Positions 1-6,772 of a stretch of DNA of 12,685 nucleotides are shown piece after piece. The notes below the pieces were generated by a model. That model worked only from the letters and a program-made list of their open reading frames with translations. It was not told the origin of the DNA and did not search any database. Position 1 is the first letter of the stretch. Every line of letters starts with the position of its first letter. The translations under genes were made by a program, and so were the position numbers. This DNA comes from Candidatus Levyibacteriota bacterium (GTDB taxonomy: Bacteria > Patescibacteria > Microgenomatia > Levybacterales > UBA12049). The stretch spans positions 1 through 12,685 of the forward strand of contig PPGL01000091.1 in NCBI GenBank assembly GCA_003173915.1, written 5' to 3'.

Positions 1-906
1 GGGACACAAGTACCAATTGTTCCGCCTCCTACAGCAAGTGGAACAGAAAATGCTGGACAACTCCCTTCTATAAATGGCAGTACAACTCCAACAAATTCTC
101 CACAACCTACAGATACTTTGGTTGACTGTGTCGGTCCAGATGGCAAGCACTTTACAACGGATTTACACAACTGCCAGATGCTTAATCAGCAATGGGGAGA
201 GCAAACATTTACATTTACTCCACTTACGTCAAATACTATTTCTCCAACACCTGTTCCAAGTATGCATCCTATTTTCCCAACACCACAAGGCAATATGGTT
301 ATTCAAGAAGAAGGAAAAAATAAAAAAGTTACTGTTAGTTCGGGAATCACAAATCTTCAACTTCATACTCAAGATGCTGGAGGAATACAGGCAAGTGCAA
401 CAAATGCACATGGAGCAACTATTCCACTTGATGCAAATGACACGCTAACAAAACTTAATGCTGCACTTATGCAAGAAGACGTACATATTGGGAGCGAAGA
501 AGGAGGGCTTGCAATTACACAAGGTGATGTAACAGCTAATACGAAGTTTCCTTTGTCAATAAATCCAGCTACACATGATTTGTCAGTAACGACGCCACAA
601 GGGACGCAAGATGTTGCGGTATTACCTGGTCAGGCTGTTGAGAATTTGCTCAAAACACAAGTTTTTTCAGGAATTACGTCGCAAGTGTCACCAAGTACTG
701 ATGGAACCCAATCAACACAGCAAGTTACACTCACAGAAGTAAATAATCAAGCAGCATTTCAAATATCAGGTGTTTCGTCTAAAAAACTTTTTGGAATATT
801 TCCAGTTTCTTTTGCCAAAACAGCTTTCGTTTCTACACAAGATGGACATACAATTCAAATTAATGAATCTCCTCTTACTAGCTTCCTCGAAGCATTATCA
901 CTCTAA
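1..906 (+). CDS. Unrecognised Pro/Thr-rich, probably exported protein (5' end outside window)
   Basis: The frame is open from base 1 to a TAA at 904-906 (301 codons), so the gene begins upstream. A TTG at 118 could be read as a start, but the same reading frame continues without a stop before it, with similar Pro/Thr/Ser-rich content, so I treat this as a truncated CDS. The visible part begins with a low-complexity linker rich in Pro, Thr and Ser. A short segment with two cysteines (DCVGPDGK, then HNC about 13 residues later) follows, then a second Thr/Pro-rich linker and a beta-rich C-terminal half with repeated Thr, Gln and Val. There is no membrane segment in the visible part. The composition is typical of a surface or secreted protein. 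I do not recognise the family. It ends 52 bp before the response regulator gene, which has its own promoter, so co-transcription is uncertain. Confidence 0.75.
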   Translation, partial: GTQVPIVPPPTASGTENAGQLPSINGSTTPTNSPQPTDTLVDCVGPDGKHFTTDLHNCQMLNQQWGEQTFTFTPLTSNTISPTPVPSMHPIFPTPQGNMVIQEEGKNKKVTVSSGITNLQLHTQDAGGIQASATNAHGATIPLDANDTLTKLNAALMQEDVHIGSEEGGLAITQGDVTANTKFPLSINPATHDLSVTTPQGTQDVAVLPGQAVENLLKTQVFSGITSQVSPSTDGTQSTQQVTLTEVNNQAAFQISGVSSKKLFGIFPVSFAKTAFVSTQDGHTIQINESPLTSFLEALSL

Positions 907-942
907 ACTCTCAGCAAATTTTAAGCTTATTATCATATAGTA

Positions 943-951
943 TGTTATACT
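943..951 (+). promoter_or_regulatory. Extended -10 promoter of the response regulator operon (leaderless)
   Basis: TGTTATACT matches the extended -10 pattern TG-N-TATAAT with one mismatch, the hexamer being 946-951. Only 7 bp separate it from the ATG at 959, so the predicted transcription start is at or next to the first base of the start codon. There is no good -35 at 17-18 bp, as is common for extended -10 promoters. No Shine-Dalgarno site is present. Confidence 0.6.
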
Positions 952-958
952 GTTTGCT

Positions 959-1639
959 ATGAAAATCCTTTTAGTTGAAGACGAACACAAAATCGCAAAT
1001 TCCATAAAGCAAGGACTTGAGCAAGAACACTTTATTGTCGATGTTGCCTATGATGGTACAACCGGCTATGATTTAGCCTCTGTCGAACACTTTGACCTCA
1101 TTATTCTTGATAGACTTCTTCCAGGAATGGATGGTATGGTTATTTGTCAAAAACTTCGAGAAGAAGAAAATCACACACCAATTCTTATGCTCACAGCAAA
1201 AGCCCAGCTAATGGATAGAGTTGGGGGACTAAATGCTGGTGCAGATGATTATCTGACCAAACCCTTTGCATTTGAGGAGCTTCTTGCGCGCATTAAAGCA
1301 CTTGCCAGAAGGCCTCGCGAAATTGCGCAAAACAAACTTATTGTTTCTGACTTAGAGCTTGATATGGATACGTTTGATGTTGTCCGCTCAGGGGAAAAAA
1401 TAACCCTTTCTGCAAAAGAATTTTCACTTCTTACGTATTTAATGCAACATAAAAATCAGACATTAACCAAAGAGCAAATCATTCGACATGTGTGGAATTA
1501 TGATTCCTCTATTTTGCCAAATACTGTTGAAGTGTTTGTTGGGTATCTTCGAAGTAAAATCGATAAGCCCTTTGCTGGCAAACCCAAACTCATCCACACA
1601 ATACGTGGCTTTGGGTATAAAATAGAAGAAGAAAGGTAG
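959..1639 (+). CDS. OmpR/PhoB-family response regulator
   Basis: This 226-residue protein has the full two-domain OmpR layout. The receiver domain (about 1-115) shows the acidic pair E7/D8, the phosphoacceptor D51 in LIILD, T79 in LMLTAK and K101 in YLTKPF, so every residue needed for phosphorylation is present. The C-terminal winged-helix DNA-binding domain (about 130-224) shows LSAKEFSLLTYL, the recognition-helix region NTVEVFVGYLRSKID and the terminal IHTIRGFGYKI hairpin. Length is typical of the family. The ATG directly follows an extended -10 box, suggesting a leaderless message. The kinase gene lies 48 bp downstream, so the pair should form a two-component system. An efflux-type ABC transporter follows, and I infer that this is its regulatory target. 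The ligand or stress sensed is unknown. Confidence 0.95.
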   Translation: MKILLVEDEHKIANSIKQGLEQEHFIVDVAYDGTTGYDLASVEHFDLIILDRLLPGMDGMVICQKLREEENHTPILMLTAKAQLMDRVGGLNAGADDYLTKPFAFEELLARIKALARRPREIAQNKLIVSDLELDMDTFDVVRSGEKITLSAKEFSLLTYLMQHKNQTLTKEQIIRHVWNYDSSILPNTVEVFVGYLRSKIDKPFAGKPKLIHTIRGFGYKIEEER

Positions 1640-1646
1640 TATATGT

Positions 1647-1671
1647 TGATGGTTTAGACCACAAACCATCA
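1647..1671 (+). other. Perfect hairpin in the gap between regulator and kinase genes
   Basis: A 9-bp perfect inverted repeat (TGATGGTTT at 1647-1655, AAACCATCA at 1663-1671) encloses a 7-nt loop. It fills much of the 48-bp gap between two cistrons that should be co-expressed. No T-tract follows, so it is not a standard intrinsic terminator. It could be an RNA-processing or stability element or a protein-binding palindrome. Confidence 0.55.
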
Positions 1672-1687
1672 TACTAGCTGCAAAAGT

Positions 1688-2728
1688 ATGTTTGAATCAG
1701 CAAGACTTAAATTAACCGCATGGTATCTCATTATTATTATGGCAGTGAGTGTCGCCTTTAGTGCTGTAATTTTTGTTGGCTCAACTTCTGAATTTGATAG
1801 AGTACTACGGCTTCAAAAATATCGTATCGAACATCCAGAGTTTCAATTGCATATTATTCCAGGAAACCAAGTACAAATTGCGCCGGTTCAGGAACCCACC
1901 TTTCCTGACCAAGAAGTCATTGAGGATGCAGAAGTGCGTCTTTTTCAACGGCTCTTGGGAGTAAATATTATTATTCTTGTTTTTTCTGCTCTTGCAGGAT
2001 ATTTTCTTGCGGGTCGAACCCTTCGTCCTATTCAAAAAATGGTTGATGAGCAAAATCGATTTGTTACAGATGCCTCCCATGAGTTAAATACTCCTCTTAC
2101 TTCACTGCGTACAGCAATAGAAGTAAATTTACGTGATAAACATCTTACACTTTCTACAGCAAAGTCAATAATGAAAAGTAATCTTGAGGAAGTTGAAAGT
2201 TTACAAATATTGTCTGGTAGTCTTATTGAATTTACACAATATGAAAAAGGACAAGGGAAGATTTTTCTTACAAGCATGCAACTGCCGCAAATAATTCAGA
2301 ATGCAGTGAATAAAGTAGAAAAAATTGCTTTGGAAAAACAAATTCAAATGAATATAGATATTCCGAATGTTTCTATTTTAGGTGATGAAAAAAGTATTAC
2401 AGAGTTATTTGTTATACTTTTGGATAACGCAATTAAGTATAGTCCAGAAAAAACAACAATTACTGTTGATGCAAAACGTACGGACGGAAAAGTTGAAATA
2501 TATGTTATTGATGAAGGTATTGGAATTGAGAAAGAAGATATCCCACACATTTTTGATAGATTTTATCGCGCAGACAAATCACGCTCTAAGCAACAAACAC
2601 CTGGATATGGTCTTGGACTTTCCATTGCCAAACGAATTGTTGATGCGCATAAAGGGTCAATTTCTGTATCGAGTACACCAGGAAAAGGAACAACGTTTAC
2701 ACTGTTGCTGCCAATTATAAAGAAATAG
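1688..2728 (+). CDS. Membrane sensor histidine kinase
   Basis: The 346-residue protein has two membrane segments (about 10-31 and 89-108) flanking a small external loop of roughly 57 residues. The dimerisation/phosphoacceptor helix carries H131 in SHELNTPL, where family members more often have SHELRTPL. The ATPase domain follows with the N box (N247 in LLDNAIKYSP), the G1 box DEGIGI (275-280), the F box IFDRFYRAD (288-296) and the G2 box GYGLGL (306-311), so it looks catalytically complete. No convincing HAMP domain fits between TM2 and the H box (about 20 residues), so the linker is very short. The start is the first ATG after an in-frame stop at 1655-1657; no Shine-Dalgarno site is visible. 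It should phosphorylate the regulator encoded just upstream. With such a small sensor loop it may sense the membrane or a partner protein, which is an inference. Confidence 0.93.
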   Translation: MFESARLKLTAWYLIIIMAVSVAFSAVIFVGSTSEFDRVLRLQKYRIEHPEFQLHIIPGNQVQIAPVQEPTFPDQEVIEDAEVRLFQRLLGVNIIILVFSALAGYFLAGRTLRPIQKMVDEQNRFVTDASHELNTPLTSLRTAIEVNLRDKHLTLSTAKSIMKSNLEEVESLQILSGSLIEFTQYEKGQGKIFLTSMQLPQIIQNAVNKVEKIALEKQIQMNIDIPNVSILGDEKSITELFVILLDNAIKYSPEKTTITVDAKRTDGKVEIYVIDEGIGIEKEDIPHIFDRFYRADKSRSKQQTPGYGLGLSIAKRIVDAHKGSISVSSTPGKGTTFTLLLPIIKK

Positions 2729-2750
2729 ATTTTTAAGCATTTTCTCAGAA

Positions 2751-2780
2751 TTGCAGAGTAAAGTGAAACGAGAATTTATT
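2751..2780 (+). promoter_or_regulatory. Weak candidate promoter before the membrane fusion protein gene
   Basis: TTGCAG (2751-2756) and TTTATT (2775-2780) are separated by 18 bp, and the -10 ends 5 bp before the ATG at 2786. The geometry matches the leaderless promoters elsewhere in this window, but both hexamers are poor (3/6 and 4/6). It could allow transporter expression independent of the regulator and kinase. Confidence 0.25.
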
Positions 2781-2785
2781 TTATC

Positions 2786-4090
2786 ATGAATTTTTTACAA
2801 ATTTTGCAGAAGGGTATTGGTTTATTAAAAAAACCAAAAGTTTTTATTCCACTTATTGTTATTATTGTTGGACTGATTATTTGGAATAGAGTTTTTGCAT
2901 CCTCAAGTGCACCTCAGTATCAAACAGCAACAGCACAAACAGGAACGCTTATTACATCAATTTCCGATTCTGGAAATATTACAGCAGCAGGAAGTGTGAC
3001 AATTACCACTTCTGCAGCAGGAGTTGTTAGCGCTGTCTATGTAAAACAAGGAGATATAGTAACTCAAGGAGAAAAAATTGCTGATATTACTCCAGACCAA
3101 ACGTCTCAACAGCGCGAATCGAATGCATATGCAAATTATCTTAGTGCTCAAAATAATTTAAACGCTGCCCAGTCAAAAATGGATTCATTACAATCTGCAC
3201 TCTTTAAAGCAAATCAGGCATTTGTTACTGACAGAGGTGTTGCAAATCCAACAGATCAACAAAAAGCAGATCCTGTCTATATTGAAGAACAAGCAAATTG
3301 GCTTCAGGCTCAAGCAGATTACACAAATCAGCAAGGAGTAATTGCGCAGGCACAGGCAAATGTAAGTAGTGCATGGTATGCATACCAACAAACTGCTTCA
3401 GAAATCACTGCTCCTGCATCTGGTGTTATTACAAATTTAGCAATTGCTCCGGGTCTTGGCATTACCGGTGGAGATTCTACAAGTAGTAATAGTAATACAA
3501 CAGCAACAGAGACTGTTGGAACAATCACCGTCAATAATGGACAAGTTCAGGCAACGGTCAATTTATCAGAAATTGATGTTACCAAAGTAAAAGTTGGACA
3601 AAAAGCAACCCTTACTCTAGACGCATTTCCAAATGAAACCTTTACTGGTAAAGTAGCAGCAATAGATACAAATGGAGTACAAAGTTCGGGCGTTACTAAT
3701 TATCCAGTCACAATTACGCTTGATAATACAGAAAGTAATATCTATCCAAATATGTCTGTAACAGCAAAAATTATTACTGCTATCAAAGATAATGTGCTGC
3801 TAATCCCAACAGCTGCTATTCAAACGCAAGCAGGGCAATCAACAGTCCGCGTTTTGAAAAATGGTCAAGTGCAAACAGTTAGTGTAACAACAGGTGACTC
3901 AAATGATACTGAAACCGAAATTACATCGGGACTCCAAGATGGAGATACAGTTGTTACCAGCGTTATAAATCCAGTAAGTTCAACTGGTAGTACAGGAACA
4001 TCTCCTTTTAGCGCAGGTGGATTTGGTGGGGGAGTTAGAGTATTCAGCGGCGGTGGAGGATTTGGCGGAGGCGCACGGCGTGGAAACTAA
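2786..4090 (+). CDS. MacA/YknX-like membrane fusion protein of an ABC exporter
   Basis: A 434-residue HlyD/RND-type adaptor with an N-terminal membrane anchor (about 18-37) and an otherwise external body. The first half of the lipoyl (barrel-sandwich) domain is at about 77-104 (AGVVSAVYVKQGDIVTQGEKI) and its second half at about 207-222 (ITAPASGVITNLAIAPG). Between them lies an Ala/Gln-rich coiled-coil hairpin (about 106-205). A beta-barrel domain (about 240-320) and a membrane-proximal domain (about 325-395) follow. The last 30 residues form a Gly/Phe/Arg-rich tail (GGFGGG and GGGGFGGGARRGN), not needed by the core fold. The stop overlaps the ATPase start by one base (TAATG), implying translational coupling. 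In MacAB/YknXYZ systems this subunit bridges the permease to the outside. No outer-membrane channel gene is present, fitting a cell envelope without a classical TolC. Confidence 0.93.
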   Translation: MNFLQILQKGIGLLKKPKVFIPLIVIIVGLIIWNRVFASSSAPQYQTATAQTGTLITSISDSGNITAAGSVTITTSAAGVVSAVYVKQGDIVTQGEKIADITPDQTSQQRESNAYANYLSAQNNLNAAQSKMDSLQSALFKANQAFVTDRGVANPTDQQKADPVYIEEQANWLQAQADYTNQQGVIAQAQANVSSAWYAYQQTASEITAPASGVITNLAIAPGLGITGGDSTSSNSNTTATETVGTITVNNGQVQATVNLSEIDVTKVKVGQKATLTLDAFPNETFTGKVAAIDTNGVQSSGVTNYPVTITLDNTESNIYPNMSVTAKIITAIKDNVLLIPTAAIQTQAGQSTVRVLKNGQVQTVSVTTGDSNDTETEITSGLQDGDTVVTSVINPVSSTGSTGTSPFSAGGFGGGVRVFSGGGGFGGGARRGN

Positions 4091-4803
4091 TGATCGATAT
4101 CTCTCATATTCGTAAAGTTTACAAAATGGGTGATCTGGAAACAGTTGCACTCGTCGATGTATCATTTTCCATAAAAAAAGGAGAATTTGTTGCTATCATG
4201 GGTCCGTCTGGAAGTGGAAAATCGACGCTTATGCATATTTTAGGAGCACTGGATAGTCCAACTTCCGGAACCTACCAACTTGATGGAGAAGAGGTAAGCA
4301 AGCTCTCAGATGACGAACTTGCAAGTATCCGCAATAGAAAGATTGGTTTTATTTTTCAGGCGTTTAATTTACTCCCCCGTACATCTGCGATGAAAAATGT
4401 TATGCTGCCCATGCGTTATGCTGGACTTCCATATGACGAGCGAGTGAGTCGTGCAAAAAAGTATTTAGAAATGGTTGGTCTTGGCAATCGTCTCGATCAT
4501 ACGTCCAATCAATTATCTGGAGGACAGCAACAACGCGTTGCGATTGCCCGTGGGTTGGCAATGAATCCAAGCATTTTACTTGCAGACGAGCCAACAGGTA
4601 ATATCGCATCTGCACAAGCAGAAGAAGTAATGGCAATATTTCAAAATATTAATGATAAGCAGGGACATACAATTGTTATGATTACTCACGAGCCAGATAT
4701 TGCTGAGCACGCAAAACGAATCATTATGGTAAAGGATGGGAAAATTATAGAAGACAAAAAAAATCCGAGACAAAAAAGAGCAAAAAAACCAATGTCATCC
4801 TGA
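4090..4803 (+). CDS. MacB/YknY/LolD-type ABC transporter ATP-binding protein
   Basis: This 237-residue nucleotide-binding subunit has Walker A GPSGSGKST (38-46), Q-loop Q90 in FIFQAFNLLP, signature LSGGQQ (142-147), Walker B ILLADEP with catalytic E167, and switch His H200 in ITHEPD. The D-loop is unusual: the family normally reads GNLDS after Walker B, whereas here it reads GNIAS (170-174), with Ala in place of the D-loop aspartate. The start overlaps the preceding stop by one base. The C-terminus is a Lys/Arg-rich extension, and its final residues (MSS) and TGA stop come from a palindromic repeat at 4793-4863. The native end of the gene may therefore have been changed by the repeat. It should power the permease encoded next, giving a MacAB/YknXYZ-like transporter with its fusion protein partner. 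Confidence 0.94.
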   Translation: MIDISHIRKVYKMGDLETVALVDVSFSIKKGEFVAIMGPSGSGKSTLMHILGALDSPTSGTYQLDGEEVSKLSDDELASIRNRKIGFIFQAFNLLPRTSAMKNVMLPMRYAGLPYDERVSRAKKYLEMVGLGNRLDHTSNQLSGGQQQRVAIARGLAMNPSILLADEPTGNIASAQAEEVMAIFQNINDKQGHTIVMITHEPDIAEHAKRIIMVKDGKIIEDKKNPRQKRAKKPMSS

Positions 4804-4863
4804 GCAAACAAAGTGTGTCGAAGGATCTACTGAATGAGATTCCTCGACTTCGCTCGGAATGAC
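4793..4863 (+). repeat. 71-bp palindromic repeat element spanning ATPase stop and permease start
   Basis: Outer arms TGTCATCCTGAGC (4793-4805) and GCTCGGAATGAC (4852-4863) are imperfect inverted repeats. Inner arms GTCGAAGGATCT (4817-4828) and AGATTCCTCGAC (4837-4848) also pair, giving a two-stage hairpin. The element supplies the ATPase TGA stop (4801-4803) and the first possible ATG of the permease (4859). It resembles the elements at 6638-6747 and 10541-10567, so it belongs to a dispersed REP- or MITE-like family. Confidence 0.75.
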
Positions 4864-6100
4864 GAGTTCTAAAACTTACAATACAACTATGGAATTATTT
4901 CTTGAATGTTTGGGAACACTGACACTAAATAAACTTCGCACTGGACTTGCGATGCTTGGTATTGTTATTGGAATTGGCAGTGTCATTGCGTTAGTGTCAC
5001 TTGGGCAGGCAACGCAACAACAGGTTCAGGCGCAAATTCAGTCCCTTGGAGCAAATTTACTTACTGTGATTCCAGGCGCTCAAAATTCTGGTGGAGTTAG
5101 GGGTGCTGCAGGAGGTGGAACAACGCTTACTCTTGATGATGCAAATGCAATTAAAACAAACCCATCAGTAACGACTGTTAATGCAGTGTCTCCTGAGGTT
5201 TCAAAACGCACGCAAGTTGCAACAGGCGGAACAAATTCGAATGTTCAGGTAATTGGAGCAAGAGCAGCATATGCATCTGTCCATAAAATAACTATGGCAG
5301 AAGGATCATTTATTTCTGATACAGAAGATACAGATTTATCTAAAGTTGCTGTGATAGGTCCACAAGTTGCAAGCGATTTGTATAACGGTGCAGATCCTGT
5401 TGGGCAAAGTATTCGCATATCAGGGCAATCATTTACCGTTATTGGACTCACTGTTTCAAAAGGTGGTACAGGATTTCAAAATCAAGATGATATTGTCTAT
5501 GTTCCATTATCAACAGCCCAGAAAGAACTTTTCGGCCAAGATTATCTTTCATCAATTGCTCTTGAGGCAAAAAGTCCAGATGTCATGACAAATGCAGAAA
5601 ATCAAGTTGGGTATCTGCTCTTAGCGAGACATAAATTATCTGATCCAACACAAGCAGACTTTTCCATTTTCTCCCAACAAGATATTTTGAATACTGCATC
5701 CCAAACAACAGGAAGCTTTACATCTCTTCTTTCTGGTATTGCGGCAATATCACTTTTAGTAGGTGGGATTGGCATTATGAATATTATGCTTGTTAATGTT
5801 ACTGAGCGTACACGAGAAATTGGACTTCGCAAAGCTCTTGGAGCAAAGAAAAAAATTATTATCACACAATTTCTTTTGGAATCCGTTATTCTCACCTTTG
5901 TTGGTGGAATTTTTGGAATGATTATAGGAATTATTGTCTCATTTATTATTTCCCAATTATCACACTCTCTTTTTGTTGTTTCTATCTCGTCTATTCTTTT
6001 AGCAATTGGAGTATCCGGTGGAATAGGCATTTTATTTGGATGGTATCCTGCTCGGCGTGCAGCAAGCCTTCAACCAATAGAAGCATTAAGATACGAATAA
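4859..6100 (+). CDS. MacB/FtsX-family ABC transporter permease (YknZ-like)
   Basis: Up to 413 residues with the MacB permease layout. There is one N-terminal membrane helix (about 29-50, LAMLGIVIGIGSVIALVSLG), then a large external domain of about 240 residues. Three C-terminal helices begin near residue 293 (the SLLVGGIGIMNIML region). The diagnostic cytoplasmic coupling motif TERTREIGLRKALGAKK lies between TM2 and TM3, and the family C-terminal signature P-AR-AA-L-PIEALRYE is intact. The external domain has a Gly-rich stretch (GGVRGAAGGG). The ATG at 4859 lies inside the palindromic repeat. The ATG at 4889 (MELFLECLG) gives an N-terminus closer to family norm, so the first ten residues may not be made. 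Neither start has a clear Shine-Dalgarno site. The ATPase is a separate gene, as in YknYZ, whereas classical MacB is a fusion. The substrate is unknown. Confidence 0.93.
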   Translation: MTSSKTYNTTMELFLECLGTLTLNKLRTGLAMLGIVIGIGSVIALVSLGQATQQQVQAQIQSLGANLLTVIPGAQNSGGVRGAAGGGTTLTLDDANAIKTNPSVTTVNAVSPEVSKRTQVATGGTNSNVQVIGARAAYASVHKITMAEGSFISDTEDTDLSKVAVIGPQVASDLYNGADPVGQSIRISGQSFTVIGLTVSKGGTGFQNQDDIVYVPLSTAQKELFGQDYLSSIALEAKSPDVMTNAENQVGYLLLARHKLSDPTQADFSIFSQQDILNTASQTTGSFTSLLSGIAAISLLVGGIGIMNIMLVNVTERTREIGLRKALGAKKKIIITQFLLESVILTFVGGIFGMIIGIIVSFIISQLSHSLFVVSISSILLAIGVSGGIGILFGWYPARRAASLQPIEALRYE

Positions 6101-6104
6101 TTAA

Positions 6105-6172
6105 AGCGTTTAGCATTAAGCGGGAAGCGTCAAGTTTTTATTCTTTACGCTTAACGCTTTACCCTTTACGCT
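6105..6172 (+). repeat. Inverted pair of four-unit heptanucleotide tandem repeats
   Basis: The left arm (6105-6132) is four tandem 7-bp units matching AGCGTNA loosely, with changes in units 2 and 3. The right arm (6145-6172) is four 7-bp units of the reverse complement, TNACGCT. A 12-bp spacer separates the arms. Together they can form a long imperfect hairpin just after the permease stop and just before the Shine-Dalgarno site of the next gene. Function unknown; a mobile repeat, an mRNA stability element or a binding array are all possible. Confidence 0.7.
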
Positions 6173-6176
6173 ACTG

Positions 6177-6186
6177 AAGGGGGGTG
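6177..6186 (+). promoter_or_regulatory. Strong Shine-Dalgarno site for the gene at 6195
   Basis: AAGGGGGGTG is strongly complementary to the 16S 3' end and lies 8 bp before the ATG at 6195. It fixes this start and contrasts with the SD-less promoter-proximal genes of the window. Confidence 0.8.
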
Positions 6187-6194
6187 AAAAATAC

Positions 6195-6617
6195 ATGAAA
6201 AATCATTGGATTATTACAATTATTCTTGTTATTGCAGTAGGGATTGCAGGATTTTTTGTCGGAATGCAATACCAAAAAATGCAACGGGGAAATTTTGCAG
6301 GACGATTTGGTGGTGCTGGTTTCCAAAGGTTTGGAGGTACAAATGGTGCAAATAGACCTGTCTTGGGTCAGATTATTAGTAGTGATGCGAATAGCATAAC
6401 TGTTAAATTAATGGACGGAAGCAGCAAAATTGTTATTGTCTCAAGTAGTACAACAATCAATAAAGCAGCGACCGGAACAAAAGACGATCTCAAACAAGGT
6501 TCAACAGTTGCAGTATTTGGAACAGCAAATTCAGACGGGAGCGTAACTGCTCAAAATATTCAACTGAATCCTCAAATGAGGATGCTAAGACCAAGTGGAA
6601 CATCACAAGGACAGTAA
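6195..6617 (+). CDS. Membrane-anchored DUF5666-like protein
   Basis: The 140-residue protein has an uncleaved-looking N-terminal membrane helix (about 5-23, IITIILVIAVGIAGFFVG). A Gly/Phe/Arg-rich segment (about 31-49, FAGRFGGAGFQRFGG) comes next, then a compact beta-rich domain (about 55-125). The domain has the alternating pattern GQIISSDANSITVKL, IVIVSSSTTINKA, and GSTVAVFGTANSDGSVTAQNIQL seen in DUF5666/OB-like domains. That assignment rests on pattern recognition alone. A strong Shine-Dalgarno site supports the ATG. Its place directly after the permease, in the same direction and before the terminator, suggests an accessory external protein of the transporter. The Gly-rich segment resembles the tail of the membrane fusion protein, which could reflect shared location or interaction. 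No catalytic motif is visible. Confidence 0.8.
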   Translation: MKNHWIITIILVIAVGIAGFFVGMQYQKMQRGNFAGRFGGAGFQRFGGTNGANRPVLGQIISSDANSITVKLMDGSSKIVIVSSSTTINKAATGTKDDLKQGSTVAVFGTANSDGSVTAQNIQLNPQMRMLRPSGTSQGQ

Positions 6618-6637
6618 AATTTATAGTTCAAAACTAC

Positions 6638-6747
6638 GTCATTCTGGTAAGTGAGTGAAACGAACGCATCCAGAATCTTGAAAGGATCCTGGACAAGTCC
6701 TTCGACAGGTTCAGGACAGTGAACAAAGTCGAACTGCCAGGATGACA
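6638..6747 (+). repeat. 110-bp palindromic repeat element between accessory genes
   Basis: The ends are an imperfect inverted repeat: GTCATTCTGG at 6638-6647 and CCAGGATGACA at 6737-6747. The interior carries smaller palindromes, including GGACAAGTCC near 6691-6700 and a TTCGAC / GTCGAA pair around 6701 and 6728. Both the end motif and the TTCGAC core recall the element at 4793-4863, suggesting the same dispersed family. It fills nearly all of the 155-bp gap between two operon genes. Confidence 0.7.
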
Positions 6748-6755
6748 GGAAAAAG

Positions 6756-6765
6756 AAGGGAGGTG
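6756..6765 (+). promoter_or_regulatory. Strong Shine-Dalgarno site for the gene at 6773
   Basis: AAGGGAGGTG lies 7 bp before the ATG at 6773 and is a near-perfect anti-SD match. It supports this start and shows that SD-led initiation is used for internal cistrons. Confidence 0.85.
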
Positions 6766-6772
6766 AAAGAAA

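Noticed and set aside
74..448. Plus-strand open frame overlapping the first gene
   Set aside because: It is in another frame of a gene open from base 1, and its Leu/Gln-rich translation has no recognisable features.
1647..1671. Intrinsic terminator between regulator and kinase
   Set aside because: No T-tract follows the hairpin, and the two genes are expected to be co-transcribed.
4801..4803. TGA as a recoded sense codon (Gracilibacteria-type code)
   Set aside because: TGA ends both the ATPase and the GT2 gene at sensible lengths, the latter in an ATGA overlap, so the standard bacterial code fits.
5602..6030. 142-codon minus-strand open frame inside the permease gene
   Set aside because: It is antisense to the conserved MacB C-terminal region; its Ile/Pro-rich translation is what reverse-reading of hydrophobic codons gives.
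6105..6747. CRISPR array
   Set aside because: The repeats are palindromic or 7-bp tandem units without evenly spaced unique spacers, and no cas gene is present.
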